Notes: generated by a model from the letters alone, not told the origin. Shown: positions 7,936 through 16,419, counted from the first letter of the stretch. The stretch: 64,000 bases of DNA from Hyphomonas sp. L-53-1-40 (GCF_000682775.1 NZ_AWFI01000015.1:248001-312000), one strand, 5' to 3'. Numbers and translations: made by a program.

Positions 7936-8448
7936 ATGAACGGCGCCGCGGAACGTCGCGCCTGCCGCGATGAAGCTGAACAGCGCCATGATGGCAGAGA
8001 CCACGCCATTCCAGCCCGCCATGGAAAGGCCGAGAATGTAGAAAGGCGCATCCGTGCAGGACGGCACATGCATCGGCTTGCTGAAATCCTGAATCGCCAT
8101 TGGATCGATCACCCCTTCACCGGAACAACCATCTGGTGGCGGCAGCAGGCCCCACTCGACACCGGAATGGTAGAAGGCAACCACGACACCGACGACAAAG
8201 ACCAGTCCGATCATCATGTTGAGTGCGACCAGGAACCGGCGTTTCGGGATCCATCGCCAGAGCACAAGGCCCGTCAGCGTCATCGCGATCAGCGCCCAAT
8301 AGACTTCCCGCTGCCGCAGGCAGAGTGGGCAGGGAGGCAGGCCACCAAAAGTCTCAAACGCGTGGGCGGCTGCCAACATGAAGGCGGACACCGCCACGGC
8401 CACCGCGGGCCACTTCCAGTCTTTCAGGAGAGATCGCATGAAATCCAT
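7630..8448 (-). CDS. dsbB: DsbB-family disulfide oxidoreductase with an open antisense tail
   Basis: DsbB re-oxidises the periplasmic thiol oxidase DsbA and passes electrons to quinone in the inner membrane. The first 170 residues match it: four hydrophobic helices, a first redox pair in GLPPCPLC, and a second pair of cysteines in the long periplasmic loop (DGCSGEG and VPSCTDAPF). A normal DsbB would end near residue 170. Here no stop occurs, and the frame runs about 102 residues further, antisense inside the EamA gene, giving a hydrophilic Cys/His-rich tail. Whether that tail is translated is unclear. An ATG three codons in (8439) has a better-spaced GAGG and may be the true start. Confidence 0.75.
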   Translation of the reverse strand: MDFMRSLLKDWKWPAVAVAVSAFMLAAAHAFETFGGLPPCPLCLRQREVYWALIAMTLTGLVLWRWIPKRRFLVALNMMIGLVFVVGVVVAFYHSGVEWGLLPPPDGCSGEGVIDPMAIQDFSKPMHVPSCTDAPFYILGLSMAGWNGVVSAIMALFSFIAAGATFRGAVHLRAQPAQALFPDCNVQGGSNDDCSAHPGPETRQHVEQTPIDQCCHRQTHIVDRRQERCITNAHAANVEVLAGHTAYAHQADPGPVDDRGRHVRPCQDGERQ

Positions 8449-8513
8449 GCCTCAGCTAAAACCGGACTGCGTCGTGACCACAATGCGGCGCAAGGTCACT
8501 TTGCCGTTATTTA

Positions 8514-9119
8514 TCATCCAAACAGGCTGACCGCACCGAGCATCACGGCGCCTATCAGACCGCTGACCCAGGCTGTTCCTATGATCAGGCCGCCAATCAC
8601 CATCAAGCCGTCTTTCTGCATGAGACCAAAAGACGCTATGGCCACGGCAAAGCCCGGCACCGTGTTGGTCATCGGCAACGGCACGAGGATTGACGCGCAG
8701 AATATGCATAGAAACAGGCCAATGACGCGTTCCGACCGCTTGCCGGTAATGACGGTCAGGCGCGGGCGTACAATGTGCTCGATCCAGCCGAGCCATTTGC
8801 GGCCGCCAGAGGCCATCTGGGTAAGGCCCTTGCGATCAATGTGGCGGTTGGCGAGTTTGTCTGGCATCCAGGGTTGCTCGCGGCCCATCACCATTTGGGC
8901 CGCCAGAGCCATCATGGGTAAGGATACGACCTGCGGCACCCCGTAGAGAAACGGAATGCAACAAGGCAGGGCAAGCAGGAACAGGCCTGCGCCAAATGCA
9001 CTCTCATCCAGCTGATCAAAGATTTCCCGCAGCGAGAACCCCTTCTCGGGCGCAGCCGCGGCAAGCGCTTCGATGGTCTGCAACAGCGTTTTTTCGGTCG
9101 GAATCTCGGTGGAAGACAT
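8514..9119 (-). CDS. exoD: ExoD-family membrane protein
   Basis: A 201-residue protein of the ExoD family (exopolysaccharide synthesis, ExoD). Signature parts are the N-terminal GFSLREIFDQLDESAFGAGLFLLALPCCIPF and the later PLPMTNTVPGFAVAIASFGLMQKDGL with several membrane helices. In Sinorhizobium, exoD mutants are alkali-sensitive and make altered exopolysaccharide, but the biochemical role of the family is not settled. The gene lies 65 bases upstream of dsbB on the same strand and may be cotranscribed with it. tRNA-Leu lies upstream on the other strand. Confidence 0.85.
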   Translation of the reverse strand: MSSTEIPTEKTLLQTIEALAAAAPEKGFSLREIFDQLDESAFGAGLFLLALPCCIPFLYGVPQVVSLPMMALAAQMVMGREQPWMPDKLANRHIDRKGLTQMASGGRKWLGWIEHIVRPRLTVITGKRSERVIGLFLCIFCASILVPLPMTNTVPGFAVAIASFGLMQKDGLMVIGGLIIGTAWVSGLIGAVMLGAVSLFG

Positions 9120-9208
9120 GCCTAAGCTGTTAGATGTCTTTGATCGCTACGTCGAGTAGATTGACAGGAGGCCCAGCTATGCGGCAGGAGAAGCGCTCCC
9201 TGCAAAGG

Positions 9209-9295
9209 GCCTCTGTGGCGGAACTGGTAGACGCGACGGATTCAAAATCCGTTTCTGGTGACAGAGTGCCGGTTCGAGTCCGGCCAGAGGTACCA
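9209..9295 (+). tRNA. tRNA-Leu (anticodon CAA)
   Basis: An 87-base class II tRNA. The acceptor arm GCCTCTG pairs with CAGAGGT (one G-T). The anticodon stem ACGGA/TCCGT encloses the loop TTCAAAA, giving anticodon CAA, which reads TTG. A long variable arm follows, then the T arm CCGGTTCGAGTCCGG and an encoded CCA end. The D arm contains the usual GGCGGAACTGGTAGACGC pattern of leucine tRNAs. Confidence 0.95.
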
Positions 9296-9308
9296 AAGGG
9301 TTAAACCC

Positions 9309-10004
9309 TCAATACTCATATTTCTCGATGTGAGTCAGCTGGAGGGTATAGGCGGCATCCGCCAATTCGCTCTCCTGCGTTTCGGCGGTCAGGATGCCTT
9401 CGACCCAGACAGCCTGCGCGAGGTCCTTCAACAGGATCGGTTCGTCCGTCGTCACGAATACCGTTTGATTAGGCGGCGGGGGCGGGGCGTGAATACAGGC
9501 CCCGAAATAGGGGACCATAAGGAATTCGGTCACTTCGGCTTTTGCGCCATACTCAAACGGCACGGTATAGCCCGGTAACCTGATCGATTTGCCGTTGAGT
9601 TCCTTGACTGTGTTGAACGTGCCGATCTGCACCATCGCGTCCGCAGCCGATCCTTCTGCTACGCCTCCGCCACCATAGAGCATCGACATCTGGCTCTGGT
9701 ACATCTGGGCGAGACGTTCTTCTTCGCCTTCCGGCATCAAGTCTTCCCAGCCGATCTCGGTCACGCCGCGCGCTTCAGCCTCGGATTTTTTGCGGGCCTG
9801 ATCTGCGGCGCGCGCGGCAATAGTCGCTTCGCGTTTGGCTTTGCGCTCGGCTTCGCTTTCGCCAATCTTGTCGCCAACTTGTGGGGCCGCGGCATCTGGT
9901 ACCGCTTCAGCAGGCGCGGGTTCGGCTGGCGTATCTGCTTCACTGCAGGCTGCCAGTAAGCCCGTCATCAGGGCGGCGGTCAGGACGGGAGAGAGTTTTT
10001 TCAT
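9309..10004 (-). CDS. DUF3299 lipoprotein, last gene of a Zrg-like zinc operon
   Basis: A 231-residue lipoprotein (signal ending LLAAC, Cys20), followed by an Ala/Pro/Glu linker and a charged coiled-coil segment (ESEAERKAKREATIAARAAD). The DUF3299 domain, about residues 120-230, contains the family hallmark TEFLMVPYFGACIHAPPPPP. DUF3299 proteins often sit next to ABC transporters with DUF2796 proteins, as in the Zrg zinc-uptake system described in Vibrio (established context). The Cys/His/Pro-rich loop could be a metal site (inference). It lies 49 bases after the permease gene, at the end of the four-gene minus-strand operon. Confidence 0.8.
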   Translation of the reverse strand: MKKLSPVLTAALMTGLLAACSEADTPAEPAPAEAVPDAAAPQVGDKIGESEAERKAKREATIAARAADQARKKSEAEARGVTEIGWEDLMPEGEEERLAQMYQSQMSMLYGGGGVAEGSAADAMVQIGTFNTVKELNGKSIRLPGYTVPFEYGAKAEVTEFLMVPYFGACIHAPPPPPNQTVFVTTDEPILLKDLAQAVWVEGILTAETQESELADAAYTLQLTHIEKYEY

Positions 10005-10053
10005 GATGCCAATCTAGGATGCGCGGGGTGGCCCCGCCAGTGGGTGTGAGCGG

Positions 10054-11322
10054 TTAGAGTCGAAGAGATAATCCATCGGCCAGTGACCTGCGGAATGCCA
10101 TCCAGGCGGGTATCGCCCCGGCGACCAGGGCGGCGCCTGTAACTGCCAACAGTGTATACAGGTCGATCAGGCCAGGCCCGGTGCCAATTAGAGATATGCC
10201 GTAATGCGCCGAAACAAGCGGGCCGATCACTGCCAGCAGGACGTGGATGAGAAGAACGCCTAACAGTGCGCCAAGGAGGCCTACCAGCCCTGCTTCAAGC
10301 ACCAACAGCGTGAAGATGTGTGAGCGTCGAGCACCGACCGCACGCAGGATCGACATTTCGCGTCGCCGCTCGTTGAGGCTCGTCAGGATGGACGTCAGGA
10401 TTGAAACCACGCCCACGGCGATGACGAATATCGAGACGGCCAGCAGTGCCCGCTCGGCAATTGCGGTCACGCTCCATAGCTCCGCGAGCGCCTGTGATGG
10501 AATGATCGCCATCAATGGCTCGCCCTTGTTGGTGTTGATCTCGCGGCGTGTGGTCAGGATGGTGCCCTTGCGTTTCAAGCCGACCAAGATCGCCGTGACA
10601 GTCTTGGGTGTGAGATCGAAGGACCGCACGGTCTCTTCGGAAATACTGTCGGCGAGAGGATTTTTTGCGCCGGTTTCCCAGCCGACATGGATGGCGGTGA
10701 TGGCTTCCAGTGAGACATGTACCGTCTGGTCCACCGGCGTACCAGTCGGGGCAAGAATGCCAACAACCCGGAACGGGCGGTTTTCATGACTTGAGCCGAA
10801 GTCGGCTTGGCCCAGCCCATGCGACAGAACCATGGGGCTATTGATAGAATACCCCAGTTCGCGAGCCACATCGGCGCCGATGACCGCATCGAACAGATCG
10901 TCAAACGGTTCGCCCTGCGCGATCACCAGGTCCTGATTGCGGCCAAACTTGTAGCGATCAAAATATTCGGGCGTTGTACCCATGACGCGGAATCCGCGAT
11001 GGCTGTCTCCGAGGGAGATCGGAACAGCCCAGTCTATATCCGGCCGCGTGGCGATCTCCTGATAGGTCGGCCACGAAATTTCTGCTGTCGCGCTGCCCAT
11101 TCGAAAGACCGAATAAAGCAGCAAGTTCACGCTGCCGGTAGGTGCGCCGACAATCAGTTCGGTGCCAGAGATAGTGTTACCGAAGCCTTCGCGGGCGCCT
11201 GTGCGGGCTTTGTCTACGCCCAGAAAAAGTGCCACCGACAAGGCAACTGCCAACAGGGTGAGCAAAACAGATCCCTTGCGGTTCATGAGGCTCTGCCAGG
11301 CGAGAGACAGGATAGCGCTCAT
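10054..11322 (-). CDS. FtsX/MacB-like ABC transporter permease (Zrg-like)
   Basis: A 422-residue membrane subunit with one N-terminal helix (about residues 15-35), a large periplasmic MacB_PCD-type domain (about 40-260), then three C-terminal helices around residues 280-410. This is the FtsX-fold arrangement. The REMSILRAVGARRSHIFTLL segment before the second helix is the family's coupling region. Its ATG overlaps the stop of the ATPase gene by 4 bases (ATGA), so the two are translationally coupled. With the DUF2796 and DUF3299 neighbours, a role in zinc acquisition is the best inference. FtsX-fold transporters often transmit force to periplasmic partners and do not form a simple pore. Confidence 0.85.
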   Translation of the reverse strand: MSAILSLAWQSLMNRKGSVLLTLLAVALSVALFLGVDKARTGAREGFGNTISGTELIVGAPTGSVNLLLYSVFRMGSATAEISWPTYQEIATRPDIDWAVPISLGDSHRGFRVMGTTPEYFDRYKFGRNQDLVIAQGEPFDDLFDAVIGADVARELGYSINSPMVLSHGLGQADFGSSHENRPFRVVGILAPTGTPVDQTVHVSLEAITAIHVGWETGAKNPLADSISEETVRSFDLTPKTVTAILVGLKRKGTILTTRREINTNKGEPLMAIIPSQALAELWSVTAIAERALLAVSIFVIAVGVVSILTSILTSLNERRREMSILRAVGARRSHIFTLLVLEAGLVGLLGALLGVLLIHVLLAVIGPLVSAHYGISLIGTGPGLIDLYTLLAVTGAALVAGAIPAWMAFRRSLADGLSLRL

Positions 11323-12014
11323 GCTGACACTCCCGCGCGATTTATCTCGCCGAGGTCTACCGCCCGGTCGAAATGTGTGGCGAGCCCGGCATCGTGGCTG
11401 ACGAAGAGAAGTGCTGCGCCTGTGCGCCGCGCTTCCTCGCTCAGCAGATCAATGAATTGATCACGGGCATCGGCATCAAGCGCTGAAGTCGGTTCGTCAG
11501 CGATCACGATTTCGGGGCCGCCGATCAGGGCGCGTGCGGCAGCAACACGTTGCTGCTGGCCAACAGAAAGGTCAGAGACGCGGCGTGCCAGCAGTGTCTC
11601 GTCCGTCAGGCCCAGCCGTGAAAGCAACCGCCGGGCTTCGTCGTCTTCGCTACCGCTGATTGCTGCGCGGCGCTTGGGAGAGAAACGTAGAGGCAGCGTG
11701 ACATTTCCGATGACGGAAAGATAAGGCACGAGATTGAACATCTGGAAAATCACACCGAGATGGTCAGCCCTCAGCCGGTCGCGCACTGCAGGTTTCAAGG
11801 TCGCCAGATCCTGTCCAAGAACGATGACTTCACCAGAGTCCGCCTCCAGCACACCAGCGATGATGCCGAGAAGGGTGGATTTACCAGAGCCGGATGCGCC
11901 GCGCAGAAACAAGCGTTCGCCCGCCCTCAATTGGAAGTCTGAAATGTCGAGGACCTCATTGCCCGGCATCCAGGCAAAGCGGAGATTCGAAACAGAGACG
12001 ACCGGTTCTGCCAT
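11319..12014 (-). CDS. ABC transporter ATP-binding protein (Zrg-like)
   Basis: A 231-residue LolD/MacB-type ATPase with Walker A GASGSGKST, Q-loop in FQMFNLVPYLS, signature LSVGQQQRV (Ser-Val-Gly in place of Ser-Gly-Gly), Walker B IVIADEPTSALD and the switch His in LLFVSHD. The start at 12014 lies just inside the stop of the upstream DUF2796 gene (1-base gap). A longer frame to 12149 would run into that gene and is rejected. It energises the FtsX-like permease encoded next. Confidence 0.9.
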   Translation of the reverse strand: MAEPVVSVSNLRFAWMPGNEVLDISDFQLRAGERLFLRGASGSGKSTLLGIIAGVLEADSGEVIVLGQDLATLKPAVRDRLRADHLGVIFQMFNLVPYLSVIGNVTLPLRFSPKRRAAISGSEDDEARRLLSRLGLTDETLLARRVSDLSVGQQQRVAAARALIGGPEIVIADEPTSALDADARDQFIDLLSEEARRTGAALLFVSHDAGLATHFDRAVDLGEINRAGVSA

Positions 12015-12015
12015 G

Positions 12016-12654
12016 TCAGGATCCGAAGGGCAGGAAGGGGCTGTCCGGTGTGAGCGATGCAGAATTGGATTCCCCATCTTCACCGAGATAGATGGCGTCG
12101 ACTTCCTCAAAGGCGGGATAGTGTTCAAAGCCGGTGAACATGAGGCCATCCAGCTGGCTGGGGCGTTTGCAATCCCAGACTATGGACAGGGTGAGCGCAG
12201 CGTGATCGCCCGATCGGCGCACTTCTGCAGAGCGCTCGACAAGATCGCAGCGCGCATTGCCCATGAGTTCTGTCAGGCCCTCGGCATATTTTTCAAGCTC
12301 GGTGGATTTCTTCTTCGCTTTTTCCGACAAGCCGTAATTTGCGAGCGGGGCGTCCACCGTAATGGTGACGAAATTGGTGTCGAGCGTAACGGCCAATTCT
12401 GCAGCACCATGTACATGGGCTTCGCCACCAGCATGTTCACCATGGTCCTCGTCATGATCGTCTTCACGATGCTCCGCCGTATGAGCCGAGTGATCCATAT
12501 CTGTCACAGCAGGGGTGGCTTCGACCGTCGGTGGAGGCTCCACCGCGGCCGGTTCAGGTTCATATGGCACTTCCGCGCTACAGGCGACGCACAGCGTCAA
12601 ACCGGCACACGCCAGAAGCATTTTTGCGCCACGGCCCCATGATCGGTCCATCAT
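12016..12654 (-). CDS. DUF2796 (ZrgA-type) His-rich periplasmic zinc-binding protein
   Basis: A 212-residue exported protein. After a signal peptide (possible lipidation at CVAC) and a Pro/Glu linker comes a His/Asp/Glu-rich segment, with HSAHTAEHREDDHDEDHGEH and HVHGAAE nearby, then the DUF2796 domain with ELAVTLDTNFVTI and the ending FTGFEHYPAFEEVDAIYL. Such a run of His is typical of periplasmic zinc carriers. ATG 12654 or the adjacent ATG 12651 follows a GGGAG site. It is the first gene of the operon, about 65 bases from a Zur-box-like palindrome, and is divergent from a ZIP transporter. Confidence 0.85.
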   Translation of the reverse strand: MMDRSWGRGAKMLLACAGLTLCVACSAEVPYEPEPAAVEPPPTVEATPAVTDMDHSAHTAEHREDDHDEDHGEHAGGEAHVHGAAELAVTLDTNFVTITVDAPLANYGLSEKAKKKSTELEKYAEGLTELMGNARCDLVERSAEVRRSGDHAALTLSIVWDCKRPSQLDGLMFTGFEHYPAFEEVDAIYLGEDGESNSASLTPDSPFLPFGS

Positions 12655-12718
12655 ATCGCTCCCATCGCCCCGATTGGGGAATTCAGTGAATTCGGAAAAT
12701 CTGCTCGCAAGCTGAATA

Positions 12719-12735
12719 ATGATACCATATAACAC
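12719..12735. promoter_or_regulatory. Candidate Zur operator
   Basis: On the minus strand this reads GTGTTATATGGTATCAT, an imperfect 17-bp palindrome with a 1-base centre (5 of 8 arm positions pair). It resembles the alphaproteobacterial Zur pattern RTGTTATA-N-TATAACAY: the left arm matches 8 of 8 with R/Y allowed, the right arm is poorer. It sits in the gap between the divergent DUF2796 operon and the ZIP gene, where repression by zinc-loaded Zur would control both. The consensus is recalled from knowledge and was not searched. Confidence 0.5.
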
Positions 12736-12805
12736 TTCTTCGCAAGGCCGCAGGACGCGGTTATAGACCGCACCTGACTGTTAACGGACCGGCTTACCGC
12801 TTTCC

Positions 12806-13603
12806 ATGTTTGAATCCATGCAGGCCCCTTTGTTTTTCGGCTTGATCGCGGCCTTTGTGACCACGGTCGGCCTCATCGCTGTGGCGATGCGGGGCGATTG
12901 GAGTGCGCGGTTCTCTGCCGTCATGGGCCTCGCGGCTGCGGGCATGCTCGTCACGCTCAGCCTGTTGCACATTGCGCCGGAAGCCTTTGCCGAAAGTTCT
13001 CAGGCGCCATACTTTATGCTGGGCGGATTCCTTGGCGGGCTGATACTTAATTACGGCCTCAACACATTCTTCCCGGAAAGCGTGAATGGCGGCCGGATGG
13101 CGGCTGTCACCCCCATAATCGCGATTGCCATCCATTCCTTTATCGACGGCGTCATCTATTCGGTGACCTTTGCCGCGAGCTTTTCCGCAGGTGTCTATGC
13201 GGCGGTCTCGCTGATCCTGCATGAGTTTCCGGAAGGTGTGATCGCGTTCGCAATCCTGCGCCGACACAATTTTTCGAACCGGCAGTCCTTCGTGTGGGCC
13301 TTCCTCGCTGCGTCCGCCACGACCCCGCTGGGCGTGATCATGTCGTCGCCCTTCATGTATTTCCTGGGAAGCGAGGCGGTGGGCGCTCTGTTCGCGGCCT
13401 CTGCCGGCCTGCTCCTCTACGTTGCGACCGGCCCCTTGATGGCTCCGATGAAGGAGGAGCCGCCGCTGCGCAGCCTGTTGGCTCTGTCGGTCGGTGTCGC
13501 CATAGCGCTCGTGCTGTCCTTTCTGCCGGTGCATGACCATGATGATGACCATCACGAGGCCATCCGCATGGAAGCGCCGCATCCGCTGCCGGACGAGATT
13601 TGA
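12806..13603 (+). CDS. ZIP-family metal transporter
   Basis: A 265-residue inner-membrane protein with about eight hydrophobic helices. The metal-path signatures of ZIP proteins are visible: HSFIDGVIYS in one helix and LILHEFPEGVIAFAIL in the next, with the HxxxE-type His/Glu pairs. A His/Asp cluster (PVHDHDDDHHEA) lies near the C-terminus. ZIP proteins import zinc and sometimes iron or manganese. A second ATG at 12818 is an alternative start; no strong ribosome site is seen at either. It is divergent from the Zrg-like operon across a Zur-like box, and its stop overlaps the start of the HupE/UreJ gene. Confidence 0.85.
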   Translation: MFESMQAPLFFGLIAAFVTTVGLIAVAMRGDWSARFSAVMGLAAAGMLVTLSLLHIAPEAFAESSQAPYFMLGGFLGGLILNYGLNTFFPESVNGGRMAAVTPIIAIAIHSFIDGVIYSVTFAASFSAGVYAAVSLILHEFPEGVIAFAILRRHNFSNRQSFVWAFLAASATTPLGVIMSSPFMYFLGSEAVGALFAASAGLLLYVATGPLMAPMKEEPPLRSLLALSVGVAIALVLSFLPVHDHDDDHHEAIRMEAPHPLPDEI

Positions 13604-14412
13604 TGCGGCATCGGCTCATCGCCTTTCTGGCATGCTGTCTGATAGCCTGCCTTGCTGTCACATCTTCGCCGCAAGCGGCGTTCGCCCACCCGGAAGACGA
13701 GCTTTGCCTGCCGGGGGGAGGGATGGACCCCGCTTTGTGCCGGGAGCTCCAGGAACTGGACCGGGCTGGCGACGCGACTGAAGCGGGTGACGGCGTCTCA
13801 GGCAGGGAGGTTGAACTCGACAGATCCTGGATCGAGACGGCGATCTTCTATGTCCGCATCGGCTTCGAGCATATCCTGCCCATGGGAGTGGACCATATCC
13901 TGTTCGTGCTGGCGCTCTTCCTGTCCAGTCGGCGGATAAAGCCGCTGCTCTGGCAAATCTCCGCCTTCACAGTGGCGCACACTTCCACGCTCGGCCTTGC
14001 TGCTGCGGGGGTGATCGCGCCTCCGGCGAATATCGTCGAGCCGCTGATTGCGCTGACAATCGCCTGGGCCGCGCTTGAGAACATCCTGTTCAAGGAACCA
14101 AGCGCCTGGCGTCCGGCACTCGTATTCGGCTTTGGCCTGATCCACGGCATGGGTTTCGCCGGTGCGTTTGGGGATCTTGGCCTGCCACCGGGGATCTTCT
14201 GGCCAGCTTTGATCGGATTCAATGTCGGAGTTGAGATTGGCCAACTTGCCGTTATCGGCATGGCGCTTGCAGTGGCCACTATCATCAGGGGCGCCCTGAA
14301 GCAGGCCGGCCGGCCAGACCTCTACCGGCCAGTTCTGGTATGGCCGGTATCGGCGGCCATCGGAGCAATCGGGCTCTGGTGGGCAATCGAGCGGGCCTTC
14401 CTTAACCCTTAG
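13603..14412 (+). CDS. HupE/UreJ-2 family membrane protein
   Basis: A 269-residue protein with a signal peptide (cleavage after AAFA), a short periplasmic Asp/Glu/Cys segment, and six or seven membrane helices. Conserved family parts are GFEHILPMGVDHILFVLALFL, FTVAHTSTL and GLIHGMGFAGAF, whose histidines lie in or near helices. HupE/UreJ proteins are linked to nickel or cobalt transport in some bacteria. Here the gene overlaps the ZIP gene by one base (TGATG), in a zinc-type locus, so a zinc role or envelope metal handling is inferred. The alternative TTG start one codon earlier is unlikely. Confidence 0.8.
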   Translation: MRHRLIAFLACCLIACLAVTSSPQAAFAHPEDELCLPGGGMDPALCRELQELDRAGDATEAGDGVSGREVELDRSWIETAIFYVRIGFEHILPMGVDHILFVLALFLSSRRIKPLLWQISAFTVAHTSTLGLAAAGVIAPPANIVEPLIALTIAWAALENILFKEPSAWRPALVFGFGLIHGMGFAGAFGDLGLPPGIFWPALIGFNVGVEIGQLAVIGMALAVATIIRGALKQAGRPDLYRPVLVWPVSAAIGAIGLWWAIERAFLNP

Positions 14413-14452
14413 CCTGACAAAGTGCGCTTCGACTCGGAATGGAACGCGCTCA

Positions 14453-15097
14453 ATGGCCTCTCGCGACTGGATCAGACATCTCAGCTCGGCTCTGCTGGCT
14501 TCGGCACTGACGGGTTGGGTTGGTTTTACTGAGTACGCATCGGCGTATGTGCCCCCTCCTGCGAACGCTGAAACGACCTCGCCGCGATCACTGCTGGAAG
14601 AGCCAGGTCTCGCCCTGAGGCAGGTCTATGCTGAGGCAGCCGCATGGCGCGGTGCCGAAGCAAAGCAGGCGCGCAATGCCATGATCGCTGCCTGGCTTGG
14701 TGGACTGAACGATGCTGGTTTGGCGGACTATTCAGTGCGCCATCTGGACAAGGGCCTGATCTATGCAATCCGTTTCCGGAACCCACTTGTCGAGGATGAT
14801 ATCCATGCGCTTTGGGTTGCGGTGCCGGATGGTCCGGATTTGCCGTCGTCGGTCCTGCTAAGGACACCTCATCGCGGCACGGCTGACCTGACCATTCTGG
14901 AACTGCAATCGTGTACCTCCCGTCGGACACTGCAAGTGTCCGATGATACCTTACTGACGGAGCAGGCTGAGGCCCGTGCGGTCTCTCAGCTTAGCGCCTA
15001 TCTCGATACACCTGATCCGATGCCCATCACGGTGTTGAGCGAAGCACGAGACATTTGTCGCCAGATCGCGCGGGTCTTGCCCACACCTGAGAAATAA
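14453..15097 (+). CDS. Hypothetical exported protein
   Basis: A 214-residue product with an N-terminal hydrophobic segment (SSALLASALTGWVGFTEYAS), a possible signal peptide or anchor. A soluble alpha/beta-looking domain follows, with AAWRGAEAKQARNAMIAAWL and a later LELQSCTSRRTLQV that includes one of two cysteines (the other in ARDICRQIARVLP). I do not recognise the family. It follows the HupE/UreJ gene by 40 bases on the same strand, so it could be part of the same transcript, and converges on the PHA depolymerase gene. Confidence 0.55.
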   Translation: MASRDWIRHLSSALLASALTGWVGFTEYASAYVPPPANAETTSPRSLLEEPGLALRQVYAEAAAWRGAEAKQARNAMIAAWLGGLNDAGLADYSVRHLDKGLIYAIRFRNPLVEDDIHALWVAVPDGPDLPSSVLLRTPHRGTADLTILELQSCTSRRTLQVSDDTLLTEQAEARAVSQLSAYLDTPDPMPITVLSEARDICRQIARVLPTPEK

Positions 15098-15117
15098 CCC
15101 CAAAAACTCAAGTCTGC

Positions 15118-16419
15118 TCAAGACGTTTTTCTGAGCCGCTCCGTGGCGGCTTCGTCGGCATCCCGCATCGTGAAGCGTTTCGTAAATTCAGTTACGCGCG
15201 GTGCGATCTCTGTCTGAAAGCGTCTGCCATTGAATACACCGTAATGGCCAACGCCCGGCTGGATATAGTCGGTCTGCATGTCTTCTGGCAGCTTCACACA
15301 TAGGTCGTGTGCAGCCTGTGTCTGACCGATGCCGGAAATATCATCCTTCTCACCTTCAACCGTCATCAGCGCGACATCGCGGATCAGTTCCGGTTTGACG
15401 AGATGTGTTCCGCGATAGCGATATATGCCGCGGGCCAGCTGGTGCTCCTGAAACACACGCACGATTGTTTGCAAGTAGAATTCTTCTGTCAGGTCGAGCA
15501 CCGACAGGTATTCATCGTAGAATTCCCGATGCTTGCCGACATTGTCGCCGTCCCCTTCAACCAGATGATTGAAGAAGTTCCAGTGCGCATCGACATGGCG
15601 GGACCAGTTCATGTTCATGAAGGAAGCGAGCTGGACAAAGCCTGGATAGACTCGCCGGAACATGCCCGGGTAGGGGCCCGGCACCGTGTGGATCATGTTC
15701 TCTTCAAACCACGATAGCGGTTTTTCCTCGGCCAGCACGTTCGGAACGGTCGGGCTAAGCCGTGTGTCGATCGGCGACCCCATGAACGTCATGGAAGCAG
15801 GCCGGGCCGGGTCATCATCCTCGGCCATCATGGCAACGGCAGCAAGCACAGGGGGGCCTGGCTGACAGACGCCAAGTACATGTGCACCCGCGCCCAGATG
15901 AGTCAGCATCGAGCGGATGTGATCAATATAATCGTCCAGATCGAACCGCCCGAGCCAGACGGGTGCCATGCGAGAGTCCTGCCAGTCGGTGATGTAGACA
16001 TCATGGGTCGGCAGGAAGGCCTCAACGGTCCCGCGCAGCAGGGTGGCGTAATGGCCAGAGAGCGGGGCAGCTATCAGAAGGCGGGGCTGAGGGCCGAGCT
16101 TCTCTGTATTTCGAGCGGCAGCAAGCGCTTCTGGATCCTTCTTGAAGTGGATCATGTTGCACCAGGGCGAGCGCCACGCCACAACCGGAGTCACATCAAT
16201 GGGTGCGCTGTTGATCCGGACCGTATCGATCCGCCATTCCGGTTTACCGTAATAGCGCGTTGCGCTTTCAAATACGTCTGCCATGGCGGACAGCGAGCGA
16301 CCATAGTCGGTCTGCCCCATCAGGTTCAGCGGCGAACTCAGCGCTGCGCGGCTGGCCCGCGCGGCGACGCGCATGGGTGCCATTGCCGCCCGGTTCATTT
16401 CGACAAGTGAGTACAGCAT
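15118..16419 (-). CDS. phaZ: Intracellular polyhydroxyalkanoate depolymerase
   Basis: A 433-residue enzyme of the PHB_depo/PhaZ family that mobilises stored polyhydroxybutyrate granules to 3-hydroxybutyrate units. The N-terminus MLYSLVEMNRAAMAPMRVAA and the PYGKPEW-like, HFKKDP segments fit the family. The nucleophile motif is GVCQPG with Cys185 in place of serine, as in intracellular PhaZ enzymes of Cupriavidus and rhizobia. The catalytic His is probably in GVGHYGVFNG near the C-terminus. No pha synthase or phasin gene lies in this window. Confidence 0.9.
   Translation of the reverse strand: MLYSLVEMNRAAMAPMRVAARASRAALSSPLNLMGQTDYGRSLSAMADVFESATRYYGKPEWRIDTVRINSAPIDVTPVVAWRSPWCNMIHFKKDPEALAAARNTEKLGPQPRLLIAAPLSGHYATLLRGTVEAFLPTHDVYITDWQDSRMAPVWLGRFDLDDYIDHIRSMLTHLGAGAHVLGVCQPGPPVLAAVAMMAEDDDPARPASMTFMGSPIDTRLSPTVPNVLAEEKPLSWFEENMIHTVPGPYPGMFRRVYPGFVQLASFMNMNWSRHVDAHWNFFNHLVEGDGDNVGKHREFYDEYLSVLDLTEEFYLQTIVRVFQEHQLARGIYRYRGTHLVKPELIRDVALMTVEGEKDDISGIGQTQAAHDLCVKLPEDMQTDYIQPGVGHYGVFNGRRFQTEIAPRVTEFTKRFTMRDADEAATERLRKTS

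Noticed and set aside
7936-8946. 336-residue open frame on the plus strand
   Set aside because: It lies antisense to dsbB and exoD, has Arg/His/Pro-rich low-quality composition and no family features.
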